Origin: Zasmidium citrigriseum
Lineage: Eukaryota > Ascomycota > Dothideomycetes > Mycosphaerellales > Mycosphaerellaceae
Length of the DNA stretch: 64,000 nt
NCBI GenBank assembly: GCA_002786025.1
Contig: NHNW01000008.1
Coordinates: 965,637 to 1,029,636 of the forward strand
Direction of reading: 5' to 3'
Made by a program: the position numbers and the translations under genes. This document shows positions 46,370 through 60,610 of the stretch, one piece after another. The stretch's first letter is position 1. Every line of letters starts with the position of its first letter. The notes under the pieces are model-generated. The model saw only the letters and a program-made list of their open reading frames with translations. It had not been told where the DNA came from and searched no databases.

Positions 46370-46760
46370 AGTTAGCTAAAGGGGTTAATAAAGGTTACTC
46401 TTCGTCGCCTCGAGTAGGAGAGTAAGTAGTAGTTAGTCCCTAAGTATAAGTAGGGTAAGCTAGAGGACTAGAAGAAGTCTAATAAGGATAGGCGCTACGC
46501 CTAGTCTAAGGTAAGTAATTTAGATCCTAAGCGAGCTATAAATCGATAGATCGCTAACGTTTTATAGACTAGCCGCCTTATAGAGGGAGATAGTATTCTA
46601 TAGGCTACTAGGCCTTATAAGAACTACTATCGTAATAGTACGTAGTACTTAGTACTACTAGAGGGTAGTAAATATACGAAGTACGTCTTCGACGTTAAGC
46701 CCTATAAGCTATAGATAGCTATTATTTTAGGTTACTATATAGCGTCTATCTACTATACTA
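46370..46760 (+). pseudogene. Decayed basic reading frame, unknown
   Basis: A register with only TAG/TAA stops reads a Lys/Arg/Gln-rich sequence (LKGLIKVTLRRLE, then RSNKDRRYA-like and GSKYTKYVFDVKPYKL) for about 130 codons. Consistent with a DNA-binding segment of a mobile-element protein, but no family is recognised. Confidence 0.3.
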
Positions 46761-47250
46761 TATCTATATACTAGGAGCGTTTTACTATAAGCGTTTTACT
46801 ATATTACGTCTATCTACTAGGTCCCTACGCTTTAGGCTAGGCCTTAGAGCCCTATAAATAATAAAAGCTTACTCTATCTATATCTTCTTAGTTTCCTACC
46901 GTCTTAACGTCGATATCTCGTCTTAATCGCCTATCTTAGTTAATTAGTATTAACTCCTAAGTATAGCTTTAAGTATATATCTAATTACTAGAATTCTTCT
47001 ATAAAGTAGCGTATATATATTATAGAAGAATTACTTATATTTAGAAGATATAGCTTACGTATACTATAAATCGATAGTAGTCGTACTCCTTATTCTTAAC
47101 TTATATATATATTTCTAAGTACTAGGATTTTTCTATAAAGTAGCGTATATATATTATAGAAAAATTACTTAGCTTTAAAGCCCTTAAATTAAATCCTTAT
47201 CCTACGTATACTACGAGTCGACTAAGGGACGCTATCTTCCTCTTTCTTAA

Positions 47251-47435
47251 CCTCTAGCCTAGTAGTATACTTCTTCTTAGCCTAGTAGTATACTTCTTCT
47301 TAACCTCTAGCCTAGTAGTATACTTCTTCTTAGCCTAGTAGTATACTTCTTCTTAGGCTAGTAGTATACTTCTTCTTAGCCTAGTAGTATACTTCTTCTT
47401 AACCTCTAGCCTAGTAGTATACTCCTTCTTCTTAA
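47251..47435. repeat. Minisatellite, 24/30-bp units
   Basis: Seven units of AGCCTAGTAGTATACTTCTT-type sequence, 24 bp long or 30 bp when an extra ACCTCT is present. Confidence 0.85.
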
Positions 47436-49139
47436 CCTACTTCGCTAGAATAGTAACGCTAAGTAGTAGGAAGGTTTAGACGTCTAGTACGGCGATAGAA
47501 GGTTTAGACGTCTAGTATAGCGATATAGGTGTAAGACGTAAGCTAGTCGAGTCGTTATGTTATAAGTTAAGACGAGACGGACGATTCGCGATAGCTAGAG
47601 TATCGAATCCTTCTACGAGATAATAGTATACTATATATACTAACGGGGATCCTTATAGCTTAGTAGTATATAGAGTATTAAATTCTCCTATAAAGTAATA
47701 GCCTAGCTTCGTAGAAAAATTAGTAACTTTACTAAAGAAACGGAACTTAGGTATCTCTTACGTTAAGTATTTCTATTAGTAATAGTACTATCTAATATAC
47801 CTTTTACGAGCCCTACTACTTACGTACGTCTACGCGATTAGTAAAGTCGGAGAGATAATATTAATTACTAGGTATTAGGCCGCTATATAGATACTCTTCT
47901 AGGGGTCCTTAAGCGCTAGTATTACCGTTAAGAGTCTATTATAATCGCGTCGTTCTAGCGTATTTAGACGGTCTAGCTTATTAGGAATACCTAGAGCTCG
48001 TAGGTCGCTTTCCCGCTCGAGTCTCTAATATATTAGAAGTTATTTAGGAGCGAGCTAATAAGATATAGGCGTATAGAGGTTATAGATTAAAGATAGAGGA
48101 TATAGAGGTATAGAAGTCCTAGATACGTCGATAAAGCTATAGTAGGTAAATAAGCCGCTAACGCGTATTAAAATATAAGTTACGTTATAGATAATAGATA
48201 TACGCTATATCTAGTACGACGTCTATAGTAACTCGGGAGATCTTAGCCTAAGGTACTAGGGTTACTTAGAGTAAATATATCTACTAGGGTTAGGGACTAC
48301 GAGGTTATTATACTATTAATATAGCTTAGAGGTAGCTCGCTATTTAAAGGAATAACTAATAGATCGATTTAAAAAATTACTATATAGTTAAGGAAGCTAG
48401 TATAAGAAGTAGACTATTTAGGGGGTAAGTCTTTAATTTTACTACGAAGTAGAATATATACTTTATAGAGAAATAGTTAGCTAAGCTAGGTATTAAAGGA
48501 CTTCTAGGGAAGGAACGTAAGGAGATAGGTTAGATAACGCTAAAAATAGTAGTAATCGATAGTCTCGTAGATTTAGTTTAATATTAAGTAACTATAGTTA
48601 AGGACTAATAAAAAGGGGCAAGCTAGTTATAGAAACGATTTAATAATAGCTATACTAGTAGTTAGGGAAGATAGCTATACTCTAGCTATAAAGACGGCTC
48701 TAAAGGCTTAATATAGCTACTATCTAGCGGTAGGGAGAGTTCTAATACTTAAGATTACTCGAGATCTACTACTATCTAGCCTTTAGGAGCGTAGCGAGAT
48801 ACTTAAGATCTACTACTATCTAGCCTTTAGGAGCGTTCTAATACTCGAGATCTACTACTATCTAGCCTTAAGGGCGGTAAGATACTCTAAATAGTCCGCT
48901 ATCTATCGTTAGCGATAGCTCTAATACTCGAAATACTATAGTTATATTATAAAGAGCGGCTACCGAGACTTTAGCCTAGGAAACGACGATTATATACAAT
49001 TCTCTATAGGTTAAGGTATAGTATATTCGTATTATATATATATATATATAGCTCGCCTAGCGTAAGACGCTAACTACTAGGTATAGAGACTAGCTAGCGG
49101 CTAGCTCTAAAATTAAGAAACAAGTATAACTTTAAATAT

Positions 49140-49192
49140 TATTAAATTAATACCTATACCTATACCTATACCTATACCTATACTTATACCTA
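49140..49192. repeat. Hexanucleotide repeat (TATACC)n
   Basis: About eight tandem copies of TATACC/TACCTA with one variant. Not the fungal telomere repeat TTAGGG/CCCTAA. Confidence 0.85.
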
Positions 49193-50799
49193 TATTAGTC
49201 TATATACTACTAGCCTACCTATTATATTATATTAGTATTCTTAGTATTAAACGCCTACTTCTACCTTATAATTATTACCTTCTACCGCTTTACTAGAGTA
49301 CGCGGACTAACTACTATAGCTAGTAGCTATCTATACGCCTCCGAAGGAAATATAAAGTAGTAGTTCGGTCCCTCCTAGTACTACCCCTCTCTAGGTAGAT
49401 CCGTCTTAGTATAGTTATCTAGAATTAGTAGAGATAAATAACGCCTAGTTAGCGTAAAACGGTTCTTAGGGTCTAGTAGGTAGTAGTACTCGAGGTTAAT
49501 ATCCTTAGTACTAGCGACTTTAACGAATCGATAGTAGATAGTAACCTTACGAATAACGTCGTAGACGTTAGGGATACGATCCTTAGTATACTCTAGCTAT
49601 ATTATATTAGTATCTACCGAAGCAAACCGATAGATAGAACAACTAACCTAGCGCTACTAATACTTATAGTATACGTCGTCCTTATACTAGAGTCTTAGCG
49701 TCTTAGGCTTATTCGAGAATAAGCTCTATTTCTTTAAAGAACTAGGTAGAGTATTCGAGAACTTAATATTAGGTAAGAGTAACTTACGGTTAGCTATTAT
49801 CTAATATATATTAGTATAGATATTAGAATCTATAACGGTAGCGATTAGATATACTACTTCGGAGAGCGAGTTAGTATAGGAGTATAATTTAAAGTATAAT
49901 TAAAGGGCTATATATTTAAAAGAGGTAGTTATTACTATTATCGTTAGTATTATAGAGAAGAAGAGGAAAAGGTTAAGAGCCTATATATATAGCTAGCTCC
50001 TACCTCTATATATACCTAAATTAATACCCTATTACGCGTAATTAGGGAGTTACTAGCGCTAAAGGCGCTCGTAACACCTATTACTCGGGCTACTATTAAG
50101 GCGGCGTCCTTATAAAAGCTAAGCTATATATAATACCTAGGTATAGTAGCTCTTATATTACTAATATTAGGATACTAGTAGCCCTCGAATCGATCTAAGG
50201 TATACTATCTCTCGAGAGATTTTAAGAGCTCGAAGTAAGGAAGAGTCTTAAATTCTTCTACGAAGCTAGGCTATCGCTTTATAGAAGAATTTAAGACTCT
50301 TCCTTACTTAGACTCCGACTTTATATTCGTCGGAGGGTACTATAGTAATTACTAATACGTAGCTTTATCTAATAAGTAACCCTACTAGCCGTAATAGTAA
50401 ACGATAATAGTAGATAAAGCTTAAATAACACCTAGGAATATAATACTCGAATTTCTTTACGAAGGTATCTCTACTACTTCGTAGAAGAACTTAAGCGTTA
50501 TAAGGTTAGGTAAAGTACTATAGAATAGGTCGAAGAGATAATAAGATAGTAATCGTATTTAGAGAAGTATATATATAGTATATCCTATTTAGTTATTACT
50601 ACTTCTTCTTTAACCTTATTTCGCGATTAGACCTAGGTACTTACTATACTCGCCGTAACTTCTTCCTCTTCTATTAGTAAATACTCTCCTACTAAACGCT
50701 CTCCTCCTAACTACTCTTCTAAACGCCCTCCTACTAAATACCCTCCTAAACGCCCTCTTATAGAACGTCCTCTATATCTATATCCGCCGTTAATAGTAT

Positions 50800-52900
50800 A
50801 AAGCTCGATCTAGTACTAGAATTAAGAGCCGTCTAGGATACTTTCTACTACTATAATTCTTATTAGAGTTAATAGATCTCGGGCTAGTTTAACTAAGGTA
50901 ACTAATACTCTAGTAGAGGAAGTAGAGGGATAATATCTTCGTAAGTAAATAAGATCTTAGTCTATTTAACGATAGTATCTATTATATTAAGTAGAGGCTT
51001 CGGTAGTAGCTACTTCGTCTTCTTACTCTTCTTACCGCCTAACTTAGCTAAGCTAGAACCTTTCGAGCTAGAAGCTATCTTCGAGCTAGAAGCTATCTTT
51101 AAGCTAGAAGCTATCTTTAAGCTAGGAGCTATCTTCGAGCTAGGAGCTATCTTCGAGCTAGGAGCTATCTTCGAGCCTATAGAGAGTATAGTAGACTTCG
51201 AACCTTTAGTAGTCTTCGAGCTACCCGAGTCTTAAGCCTTTCTAGTAGGCGGGTCCTAAATAGTATTAGGCTTATCTTTTAGCGGTCGAAACGTAGGCTA
51301 TAGCTTCCCTATATTAGTTATAGCTAGTCTCGAGCCTTTACTAACGTTAGACTCTTACTTAATACCTACCTCTTACTTAATACCCTCCTACTTAATACTC
51401 TTCTACTTAATACCCTCCTACTTAATACCCTCCTACTTAATACTCGCCTCCTACTTAATATACCTTACCTCGCTAGTATTAGTACATACTACCCGCTTAC
51501 GCGTAGAGGGATCTTTCGCTACTCGTAAAACCTCTACTATCGTAGGGAGTATTTCTTCTCTATCTAAGTTAATAAAGATAATATCGAATAATAGTCCTCT
51601 ACTAGAATTATTAATATCGATTACTATTTCTATTAATCTACCTACGTTATTAGTTCCTATAGGTCGTTAGGCTTTCGATATAGGCTAGTCGTTACCCTAG
51701 CTAACTAGGCGTAGCCGCTTTAGATTATCTAGCTAGACTATAGACACCTTATTACTTAGTTATAGTTAGGCCGAAGGGATCTTATAGGTTAGTTAAGCCA
51801 TAGGGATCTTAAAGATTAGTTAGATAATCTTATAGATTAGTTAGGCTATAAGGAATTTATCGTCGAGTTATTAGCTTCTTAAGATTATTAGTAATATATT
51901 ACCTTCGTCGTCTAACGATACGCTAGAAGGGAGGTAGTTACGCCCTATTAGACTATCGTTATAGAAAAGGCCCTCGTTATTAGTAATACCTAGAATCGGA
52001 CTTAATCGTCGAAACTACGCTAGCGAAGAACGTACTATAGTAGGAGTCTAAGTACTAGTAGGTAGTTTAATAGATACTTAAGTACTAGCGGGTAGATTAA
52101 TAGGTAGTTCGATCGTAGCGTAGACGTTAGGAGGTACGTCGAGCTTAGGCTTAGACTCCTCTTCTACGTTATAAAGTAACGTAATCTTAACTTAACGTTC
52201 CTACTACTTAGTTAAGCGTTTGTTTAAGAGTTTAAAAGGTAGAATTATTTTATCTAGGTCGTCGGCCTCTTAGTTACTAAGACTAGGGCGTTAAGGCTTA
52301 TTCGTACGGCTATCGAATCTAGTAATAATAAAGCTATCGAAGTAGTTCGTTTCTACCTACGTAATCTAAAAGTCGTCCCTTACGTCCTTATATAGGCGGT
52401 AATATAAGCGCGAATTACGCTACTCGGCTAGCTAGTCCTTAATTACGAAATCGTATAATTAGTACCTATATACCGTTAACTCGAAGCTAAACTTAATCTT
52501 ACCCTCGTCGTACTTCTAACTCTAAGGGTCGTTAACGTTTACTAGAGTTACTAGAACCGTCTAGATATTAACTTTAAACTTAATCTCCCTAGGAGCTACC
52601 TTCGACTAGGGTAGATAAGAAGGCCCTACTAATATAGTACGAGGTAGAGACAAGGGTAGTAACGAGCGATCCTTAGAATACTAGTAGTTCTCGTTTAGTC
52701 GAGGTAGGTAAGTAGACGCTACTAGTCTAAGCGGATTACCTTTAGTACTACTAATCTTCCGTTTATAAGGCTTCTTCTTATTCCTATTAAGAATATCCTA
52801 GGCTTATCTATCGAGAAAGTTCTAGAAACCTACGGCGGTAGTCGTTAATAGGCTAAGCGTAGAAGCGTTTATAGGTAGGCTAAGCGTAGAAGCGTTCGAA
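50800..52900 (-). pseudogene. Decayed minus-strand gene with 6-residue repeats
   Basis: Reading through TAG/TAA gives a register of several hundred codons. From about 52,600 to 51,900 it reads as ordinary protein (VNVNDP, GKIKFSFELTVYR, VETNYFDSFIITRFDSR). The region 51,180-51,060 codes six tandem SSKIAP/SSKIAS units. Pro/Thr-rich linkers (LPTSTQTPT-like) follow about 52,050. Family unknown. Frame continuity with TAR-only stops makes a former gene likely. Confidence 0.45.
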
Positions 52901-53679
52901 GGCGGGCTTAGTAGACTATTATATATAGTAGCTCTAGACTCTAGCCTATATAGCCTAGGTTCTAGATTCTAATTAATTAGGCCGTATTATAGGTAGACTT
53001 CGAGACTTTTATCGTATCTTAATAGCTAACTATATAGGAGTTTAGAATAGAAAGGGGTCTAATTAGTAACTAGTAGAGGTATATTTAATATTAGAGGTAG
53101 ATAAGTATATTATCGATAAATAAGGTATATATAAATAATAATAATAAAGCGAGGTAACGAACTACGTACCTAGTACTAGCGACTAAAGTATATATCTATA
53201 CGTAATATCCTTAATTTAGTAGCTTACTAGTAGTAGTAAAGACTACGACTATACGATCCCGCGGCTATAACTCGTATCGATTAGGGGGCTCGAACTTATC
53301 GAGTTTACTACTAGCGTTAAGGAAATTAGTAGCTCGATCGCGGAGGTAGTAATATACCTATAAATAGAGCTTCTCCTCTAGGTTATTAGGGTTAGGCTCG
53401 CCGCTATAGAATCGTAGTGGGAAACCTATAGCCTATAGCTCCCTATTATACTAATCGAGAGTACCTAACGGTAGATAGGAATTAAGGTCTAGATTCGTTA
53501 GCGTATATACTACTTAGGCCGTATATCTAAATATAGCGAGTTCCCTTTAGCGATTAACTCGACTTAGCGATTAACTCGACGTAGCGTACTAGCGTAGCTA
53601 TAATCTTAGCTAATCGCTAATAAATAGCTAGCCCTCTACTATTATATCGAAACTTAATTTAAAATTAAGATATAACCGT

Positions 53680-54760
53680 AGTCTATAACCTTAGTACTAA
53701 AGACTAACTCCTTAGCCGTATTAGGAAAGATATACGTACTAAATAACTCTACCCTCTCTAGCTATTACTATATTATAGGGTAGTCGGTATCGAGTAGTAC
53801 GCTATAGAATTCGGCCCCTTTAAGCTTAGGGTAGTCGTAGAGTATCTTTAGAATTCCTTAAGGGCCCCTAGTTTCGAGATTTTACTTACGAATACTATAC
53901 GAGTTCTAGCTTAATACGAACTCGTAGATAGTATACTAAAGGATAGGTATATAGATAGTAAGCTAGGTAACCTAGTAGGCCTTATTTACACTATTAAAGG
54001 CGCGTATAGCTACTATACGATCCTATAAGTTACGCTATCGGTTAATTATAGCCTTTACGAGCTCGCCCTACTAGTATTTAATAGTCTAGTTTCCCTTACT
54101 TATCGTATACTAGAAGTAATCGTTAAACTCGAGCTCGCTCCCCTCTATAAGTTCGCGAAGCTATAGATATATATCTACTAGTATTAGTATCTCAACTCCT
54201 TAATTAGAACGTATAATCCGAGGGAGCTATCCTAATAGATATATAGTAAGTATATAATACGCGAATACTAAGAACTTCGTCTTAGCTAGGTGTCTAATAT
54301 AATACTATACGATCTTCCGCGAGTATACGTTAATATAGGTATATACCGTAATTCTAAAATACGGGTAGATCTTATAGAAGGTATCGATAGAGTATATATT
54401 ATCTAGTCCGATTACTTATAGGCGTATACCTTAGGGACGATACTTCTTTCCTAAGCGCTATACTTTAAATACTAATTTTACCTTTAATCGTACGAGTCGA
54501 TAGATACGATCCCTTCTAATAAGGCGCTATATTCGACGAAGTATCGCTATAAGCTCTTAGTATCTAATATCCTATTTTATACTATAGCTAAGGATATAAT
54601 CTAACGCTATATTAATCTCTTAGTTAACCTCTTTAGGATTCCGGTTCGTATACTATTAGTAGAGGTTTATCTTATAGCGAAGTTATTTAAGTCGATATAC
54701 TAATAGTACGAATCCGTCTAGTCTTAGTATATCTAAGGTCGTCTTATTATTAAGCTATAT
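53680..54760 (-). pseudogene. Integrase-core (DDE/D-type) transposase relic
   Basis: Minus-strand register with TAG/TAA stops. Landmarks of the fungal integrase-core family: GLDNIYSIDTFYKI at about 54,405-54,365 (first catalytic Asp in the usual WSID position), then YINVYSRKIV at about 54,335, LPRIIRSNxGVEILILVD near 54,225 (second acidic position; Asn where Asp is expected, a GAC-to-AAC change), and ELEFNDYF with GELVKAI near 54,100-54,050, matching the common WWGxLT end of the core. The N-terminal helix-turn-helix part is blurred upstream to about 54,760. Inactive. Confidence 0.62.
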
Positions 54761-57700
54761 ATCCTAGAAGAGCTTAATAATCCTCGCCCTTAGGCGTCTC
54801 TCTACTTAGCCCTTTCTATACTCTCCCTTTAATTACGTTAAGATACCCTAGTCTACTAATCGCCTATTAAGAGTAGCTAATAAGATACGAATACTATCTA
54901 CGCGGAGGTTAGAGCGGACTTCGTCTATAGTAAAGCTATTATACTTAATTTTCCTCTCGATTTTAGTACGCTTTACGTCGAGGTTTAGTCTTAGGCGAGG
55001 TATCCTATCGTTCTTACGTAATAAAGGGTGTTAAAGAGAAAGGGGCTATAGTCGCCTCGATAATAATACTATCTATATTACCTACTCTTCTATTAAGAGC
55101 TAGAAATACGGAAGTACTAGTAGATATTTAAAACTTCTAATTAGAGGGTAGACTAAGGTAATATTATCGAGAGGTACTCGCTTATTATCGCCGCGGGTAG
55201 TAGATCGAGTCGTAATTATAGGCTAGGTTAGGGCTAGTAGGCTTATTACTCTTCCCTAAAGTAACGTAACGCTATTATAATAAGTCGCCTAGGCCGTAAA
55301 GGAGGTACAACGTCGCCTAGATAAGGATCTATATAGCTCGAGTTAGCCTACGAAAAGGGCGAGGCTCTAAATTTATCTATAAAGTAAGAAACGTACTTTA
55401 TAGAAGAATTAAAGACTATAGCTACTTCTCCTTTAGTACCTATTAGTAGTAGTAGCGAGTAGGCGTCGATATTCTCTAATATACTAGACTAGAAATATAT
55501 ATTATAGTTAGTAAGGGCGATAGTAATACTAGCGTGTACGCCTCGATTAGCTAAAGAATAAATAATACTAGTATATATATAAAAACTTATTTTTCTACGA
55601 AGTGTTCCTATAGATATCTATTAGCGCCCGTTCTAACTACCTAATAAGCAAATTTAGTATATTTATATTATACTAGAAGGTGTTTAATTATAGGTGTATT
55701 ATCTTTAACTTCGTAGAAAAATTAAAACTTTAAATACCTACTAGCGTCTAGATAGATTAGGCGAGTAGTTAGGAAAGCAGTTTTTCTATAAAGTAAGAGC
55801 GCTACTTCGTAGAAAAATAGCTTTCCCGAAAACTTTATATAATATCCTATCTTAGCTCTACTATTAACAAATACTTATCTTAGCTCTACTATTAATAAAT
55901 ATATTAATACTACTACGCCTTTCTATTAGGGCGCTATTATTCTTCTACGAAGCGACACGTATACGTCTAAATCGAATTCGTAAGCCTTACTAACGAGTTA
56001 CTACTATCCCTAAGTCCTCGTACTACCCTTATTACCCTTACTACTAAGTCCCTCTATTACTACTAAGTCCCTCTATTACTATTTCTATTACCTAGAGTCC
56101 TTTCTACTAGCTCGGGTATTATAGAAGAGAAGGATTACGCTTAAAGAGGAGGGTTATTCGGCTACTTAGTATAATAAGTACTTTATAGAGGAAATACTTA
56201 CCTCTACTATTATAATTATATACTTATCGACTAGGCTAAGGCTAGGGAAACATATATAGTACTACTATCTACGTTAATACTAAAGTATTAGGTAGACGGG
56301 CGGAACGGGAACCTTATATATAGGCTATAAGGATATAGGGATCTAAGGTTTAGTATAAGATCCTCTTCTCTACTAGGTATCGTATCGACTAGCTAGAGCT
56401 AGGAAATAATACCCTTCGCCGCGATAAGCTAGTAACCGAAGCTAGAGGCCGAGAAGGGTAGTATAGATTATTAGTATACCGTAGAGGATAAGGTTTAGTA
56501 GTATTCTTATAAGTAAGTAAAGTACTAATCTTATTAACTACGAGTATTAGTTCTATAAGTAAACTAACACCCTATAGGGGACCTTCGAGCTATATAGTAA
56601 TATAGAGGCATAAAAGGGCTAAGGAATATATAGCGCTAGTTGTTAATAACTAGAAGTAGAGTCTTAAGACTAAAGTCTTAAGGCAAAGTCTAATCTTACG
56701 AGCCTTAGGTATCTTAAGGGATAAGCCTAAGAGTTAGAACTCTATAACTAACGGTGTTAGATAACGACTAATATATAACGCCTCTTTTATAGCCGAGTAA
56801 GACCGTTAGTAGTAAATAGTACCTCTCGTAATAATAGTACGAATAGTTTAACGCTATAACGTAAGTATCGTATTAGGCGGAGCGTAGCTAGTAAGTATTA
56901 TAAGTAGTAACTAATACGGCCGAAGGTAGGTAACCTAAAGGCGACTCGTAGGTAGGTACTAGTACCCTATTAACGACTTAATAGACTCGGATAGACTAAG
57001 TAAGTAAGAAGGATAGTAATACTATCGTAGTTAGTAGCGCCTACTAATCTACTAGAATCTTATCGATTCTAGTACTAGGTAGGTAGATATATTACGCTAT
57101 AGCTAGTAGCTAACTAAATAATAAGATAGATAAAGTATAAGGCCGACTAAGTAGAATCTTATCGATTCTAGGTAGATAGCGATAGTACTAAGTAAAGGAA
57201 GCGAAGCGGTCTAGCGATATCTACCTTTCCTAACCTCTACTAAAGTAGAGTAGTCTAGCGTCTATTACCTTTCTAGCCTTTGTAGAAGCTAATAACCTAA
57301 CGGACGAAGCGGTCTAGTAGTCTTCGCCTTTCCTAACCTTTATACCGAAGTATAAAGCGGTCTAGCGTCTACTACCTTTCTAGCCTTTATAGAAGCTAAT
57401 AGCCTATAAGCTAAAACCCTTTAAGCTAAAACCCCTTAAGTACTCGGTTATTTAGTAAGGTAGATAGTAGCTAGCCTACTACTTAGTTTAACGTCGTAAA
57501 GCTAGACGGAAACTAATACCTATTAGCTATTACTACTACGTTAACGAGGCGGGCGGTAACTAGGTTATCGTCCTATACTAGTAGGTATTAGAGGTTAATA
57601 AAAGGAAGAAGAAGGAAGAGCGTAAGTAACGAAGTTTTAAGCTCGCGTAGGTAGCTACGCGATATAACGTTAGCGTAGGTAAGGTAAGGTATTTAATAGT

Positions 57701-60289
57701 AATAGATATCTATATAAATAGCTAGAGTTTATAGAGTTTAGACTTAGGCGTTTTTAAGAAAGAGTTAGAGGTAGGAAAGGATAACTTAGCTATTTATCTA
57801 TAAAGGGGTAGCGTTACTTCGCGGAAGAATTCGAACGTAGGACTATCCTAGCGCTAGTAGGTAGGTTATTTTTAGGCTTATCGCTCGTAATAGGGTTTCT
57901 ACTAGCCGCTAAAGTTATCTATTCTTCTACGAAGTACTAGCCTAGCTTCGTAGAAAAATTCTAAGCTCTAATAGCTAGTATAGAGTCCTACCTTCGATAA
58001 TAGATAGTAATACGATCCTTTACTTACCCTTTCTACGTTTAACTATATAGCCGCCTAGGCCTACGTTAGTAGTCTTATACGAAGAGTAGGACCGCGGTTA
58101 CGAATAGGAGGATAACGGCTAGATAGAGTAGGTTAAGGAGTAGGCTAGGGATACTAATATTAAGAGCTATACCTATTTAATATAAGTAATTCTCCTACGA
58201 TATATATACGCCGCTTCGTAGAAGAACTATAGTAATTAGAGGTATACTTAGAGTTATAAGTTAAGAAAGATTTATACTAATTAACTAAGATAAGCGACTA
58301 AGACGGGCTAGCGATTTATTTATATACTAAATTCTCTTCTTCTTCTCCTACTTCTTTCTCGTCTTCTCGTCCTCGACCTTTACCTAGCTCTCCTTAATTA
58401 TAGTATCTATACGTATATCGTCGCTAGGGTATAATTCTCTATTAGTAATACTAGAGGCTATATTCCTAACTATATCTTTACTAAATCTCTTAATAAGCTA
58501 CTCTTTCGTCTCGACTAGTAGGGATTCTCTACGTAGTCTAGTCTAGTCTTAATCTAGCGGAGGTAGCGGATTACCTAACTACTAGCTAGTCCTAGTATTA
58601 TTAGGGAAAGAAGAGAGAAAGGGGAAGAGGAGGGGGCTAAAGAAGAGAAGAGAGTTAAAGAAGAGAAGGGGGTCGAAGAAGAGGCTAGGCCTAAAGGTTA
58701 TTATTTCTCTAAGTATAGCTAGAATCCTCTTCCTCTAGCTTCTTTAGTATACCGCTATCTATATCGGTAGTCTTAGGTAGTAGATAGTATAGAATAGTAT
58801 AAACGCCTATCTTCTTTCTAATCTTCTATTATCTTCTCTACTACTAGCCTAACTCTACTACTAGCCTAATATAGCGGCCTAGGACCGCGACTATATAGTA
58901 CTTAAGGACGTAGATAGTAGTAGTCTTAGGTAGTAGATAGTATAGAATAGTATAAACGCCTATCTCCTCCCTAATCTCCTAATATAGCGACCTAGGACTA
59001 CGACTATATAGTACTTAAGGACGTAGAGCTATATACTTTCTAGGAGTTTTAAGTAGGGCGGAGAAGTTAGTAAGGTTATCGATTTCTCTACGAAGAGCGA
59101 CTACTACTTCGTAGAGAAACTACCTACCTCTTCGATTCCTATCGTAGGGAGCGATATCTCTAGTACTTAAACCTATATACCTAACGATCGTCGATAGTCG
59201 TACTACTAGTAGCGTATACGGATAAGATATTAAGGAATCTAAAGACGGCGTATACCTAACCTCCGTCTATTATATAGCTTTAAGAAGCTCTCCTTTAGTA
59301 ATATAATAATATACCTTAAACCTAGTACCGCCTTCTACGATAGCTATATATTAATATATATAGTTACTATAATTATATAACCTACTTATTATACTCTCTA
59401 GAAAGTAGCCTACGCGCCTAAGCCTATACCCGCCTAGCCGTTATAGCCTAAGGGGTAGCCTAGGGGATTATAAGGTCCCGCTCCGCCGTATAGGCCCTCC
59501 GCGCTACTATCTAGGGGGTAGGGGGCTCTCCTAAGGTTAGCGTCGAGCCGCTAGCTCCTCCCCTCTATAGTAAAGATAAGCGGGTTAAGGACTATTAGAA
59601 GAAGAAAGGTTAAGGGGTAGAAGACTAGTAGATATAGGCTAGCTAGTAGTCTATATGTTATTAATATTACTAAGAATCGCTCGTAGTAATAGCAAACGCT
59701 AATTATATATAGTAGTAGGTAGTCTAATACTCCTATAGAGTTACTAATTCTCCTACGAAGCCGCGCTAGTACTTTATAAAAGAATTTAATACTCTAGTAA
59801 CTAGTAACGACGCCTACTAGTACGTATATTATACTAATCCGTAGAATTACGACTATAAGCTCTATATAATCTTCTTCCTTCTACCTTCTTCCTCCTCTAT
59901 AACGAATAGTCGGACCTAAGTATATCTAGGAAGCTTTCTAATACCTATAGAAGGTAGGCCTATATTAGTAGTCTTAGATTAATAAGAAGGACGAGAACGT
60001 CGCCTAGGCGAAGTAGCTTAAGAAGAAAGATAGGTTAATTTAATCTTTAGTAAAGTATTAAATTTTTCTATAAGGTACTAGTCTAGCTTCGTAGAAAAAT
60101 TCAATACTTATATATTAGTAAGGATCCTCTAGCGCTATTATTAGTACTTTAGCCTCGACTTCTTATCTTCGCCTATTTCCTATTAGAATCGGTTACTATA
60201 GGGCGGACGATATTATAAGACGTTAAGATAAATAGACTAAGGTAGTTTCTAGGCTTAGTAATTATATTATAGTCCTTAGCGTTAGTAGA

Positions 60290-60610
60290 ACCTCCGCGCT
60301 AGTACGGCGACTATATTATAGTCCTTAGTATAGCGACTATATTATAGTCCTTAGTATAGCGACTATATTATAGTCCTTAGCGTTAGTAGAACCTAGGCTA
60401 CTAGGCTGTACTAGTATTATATTATAGTCCTTAGCGTTAGTAGAACCTCTATACTAGTATAGCGACTATATTATAGTCCTTAGCGTTAGTAGAACCTCTA
60501 TATAGTCCTTAGCGTTAGTAGAGACTCTAAATCGATCTACCTCTATACTAGTATAGTAACTATATTATAGTCCTTAGTATTAGTAGAGCCTACGCCGCTA
60601 CTAGACTAAA
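60290..60610. repeat. Minisatellite with 26-50-bp units
   Basis: At least seven copies of CGACTATATTATAGTCC, followed by TTAGCGTTAGTAGAACC in most units. Unit length varies because the second block is sometimes absent. Confidence 0.8.

Noticed and set aside
49140..49192. Internal telomere repeat
   Set aside because: Unit is TATACC, not TTAGGG/CCCTAA, even allowing for RIP changes.
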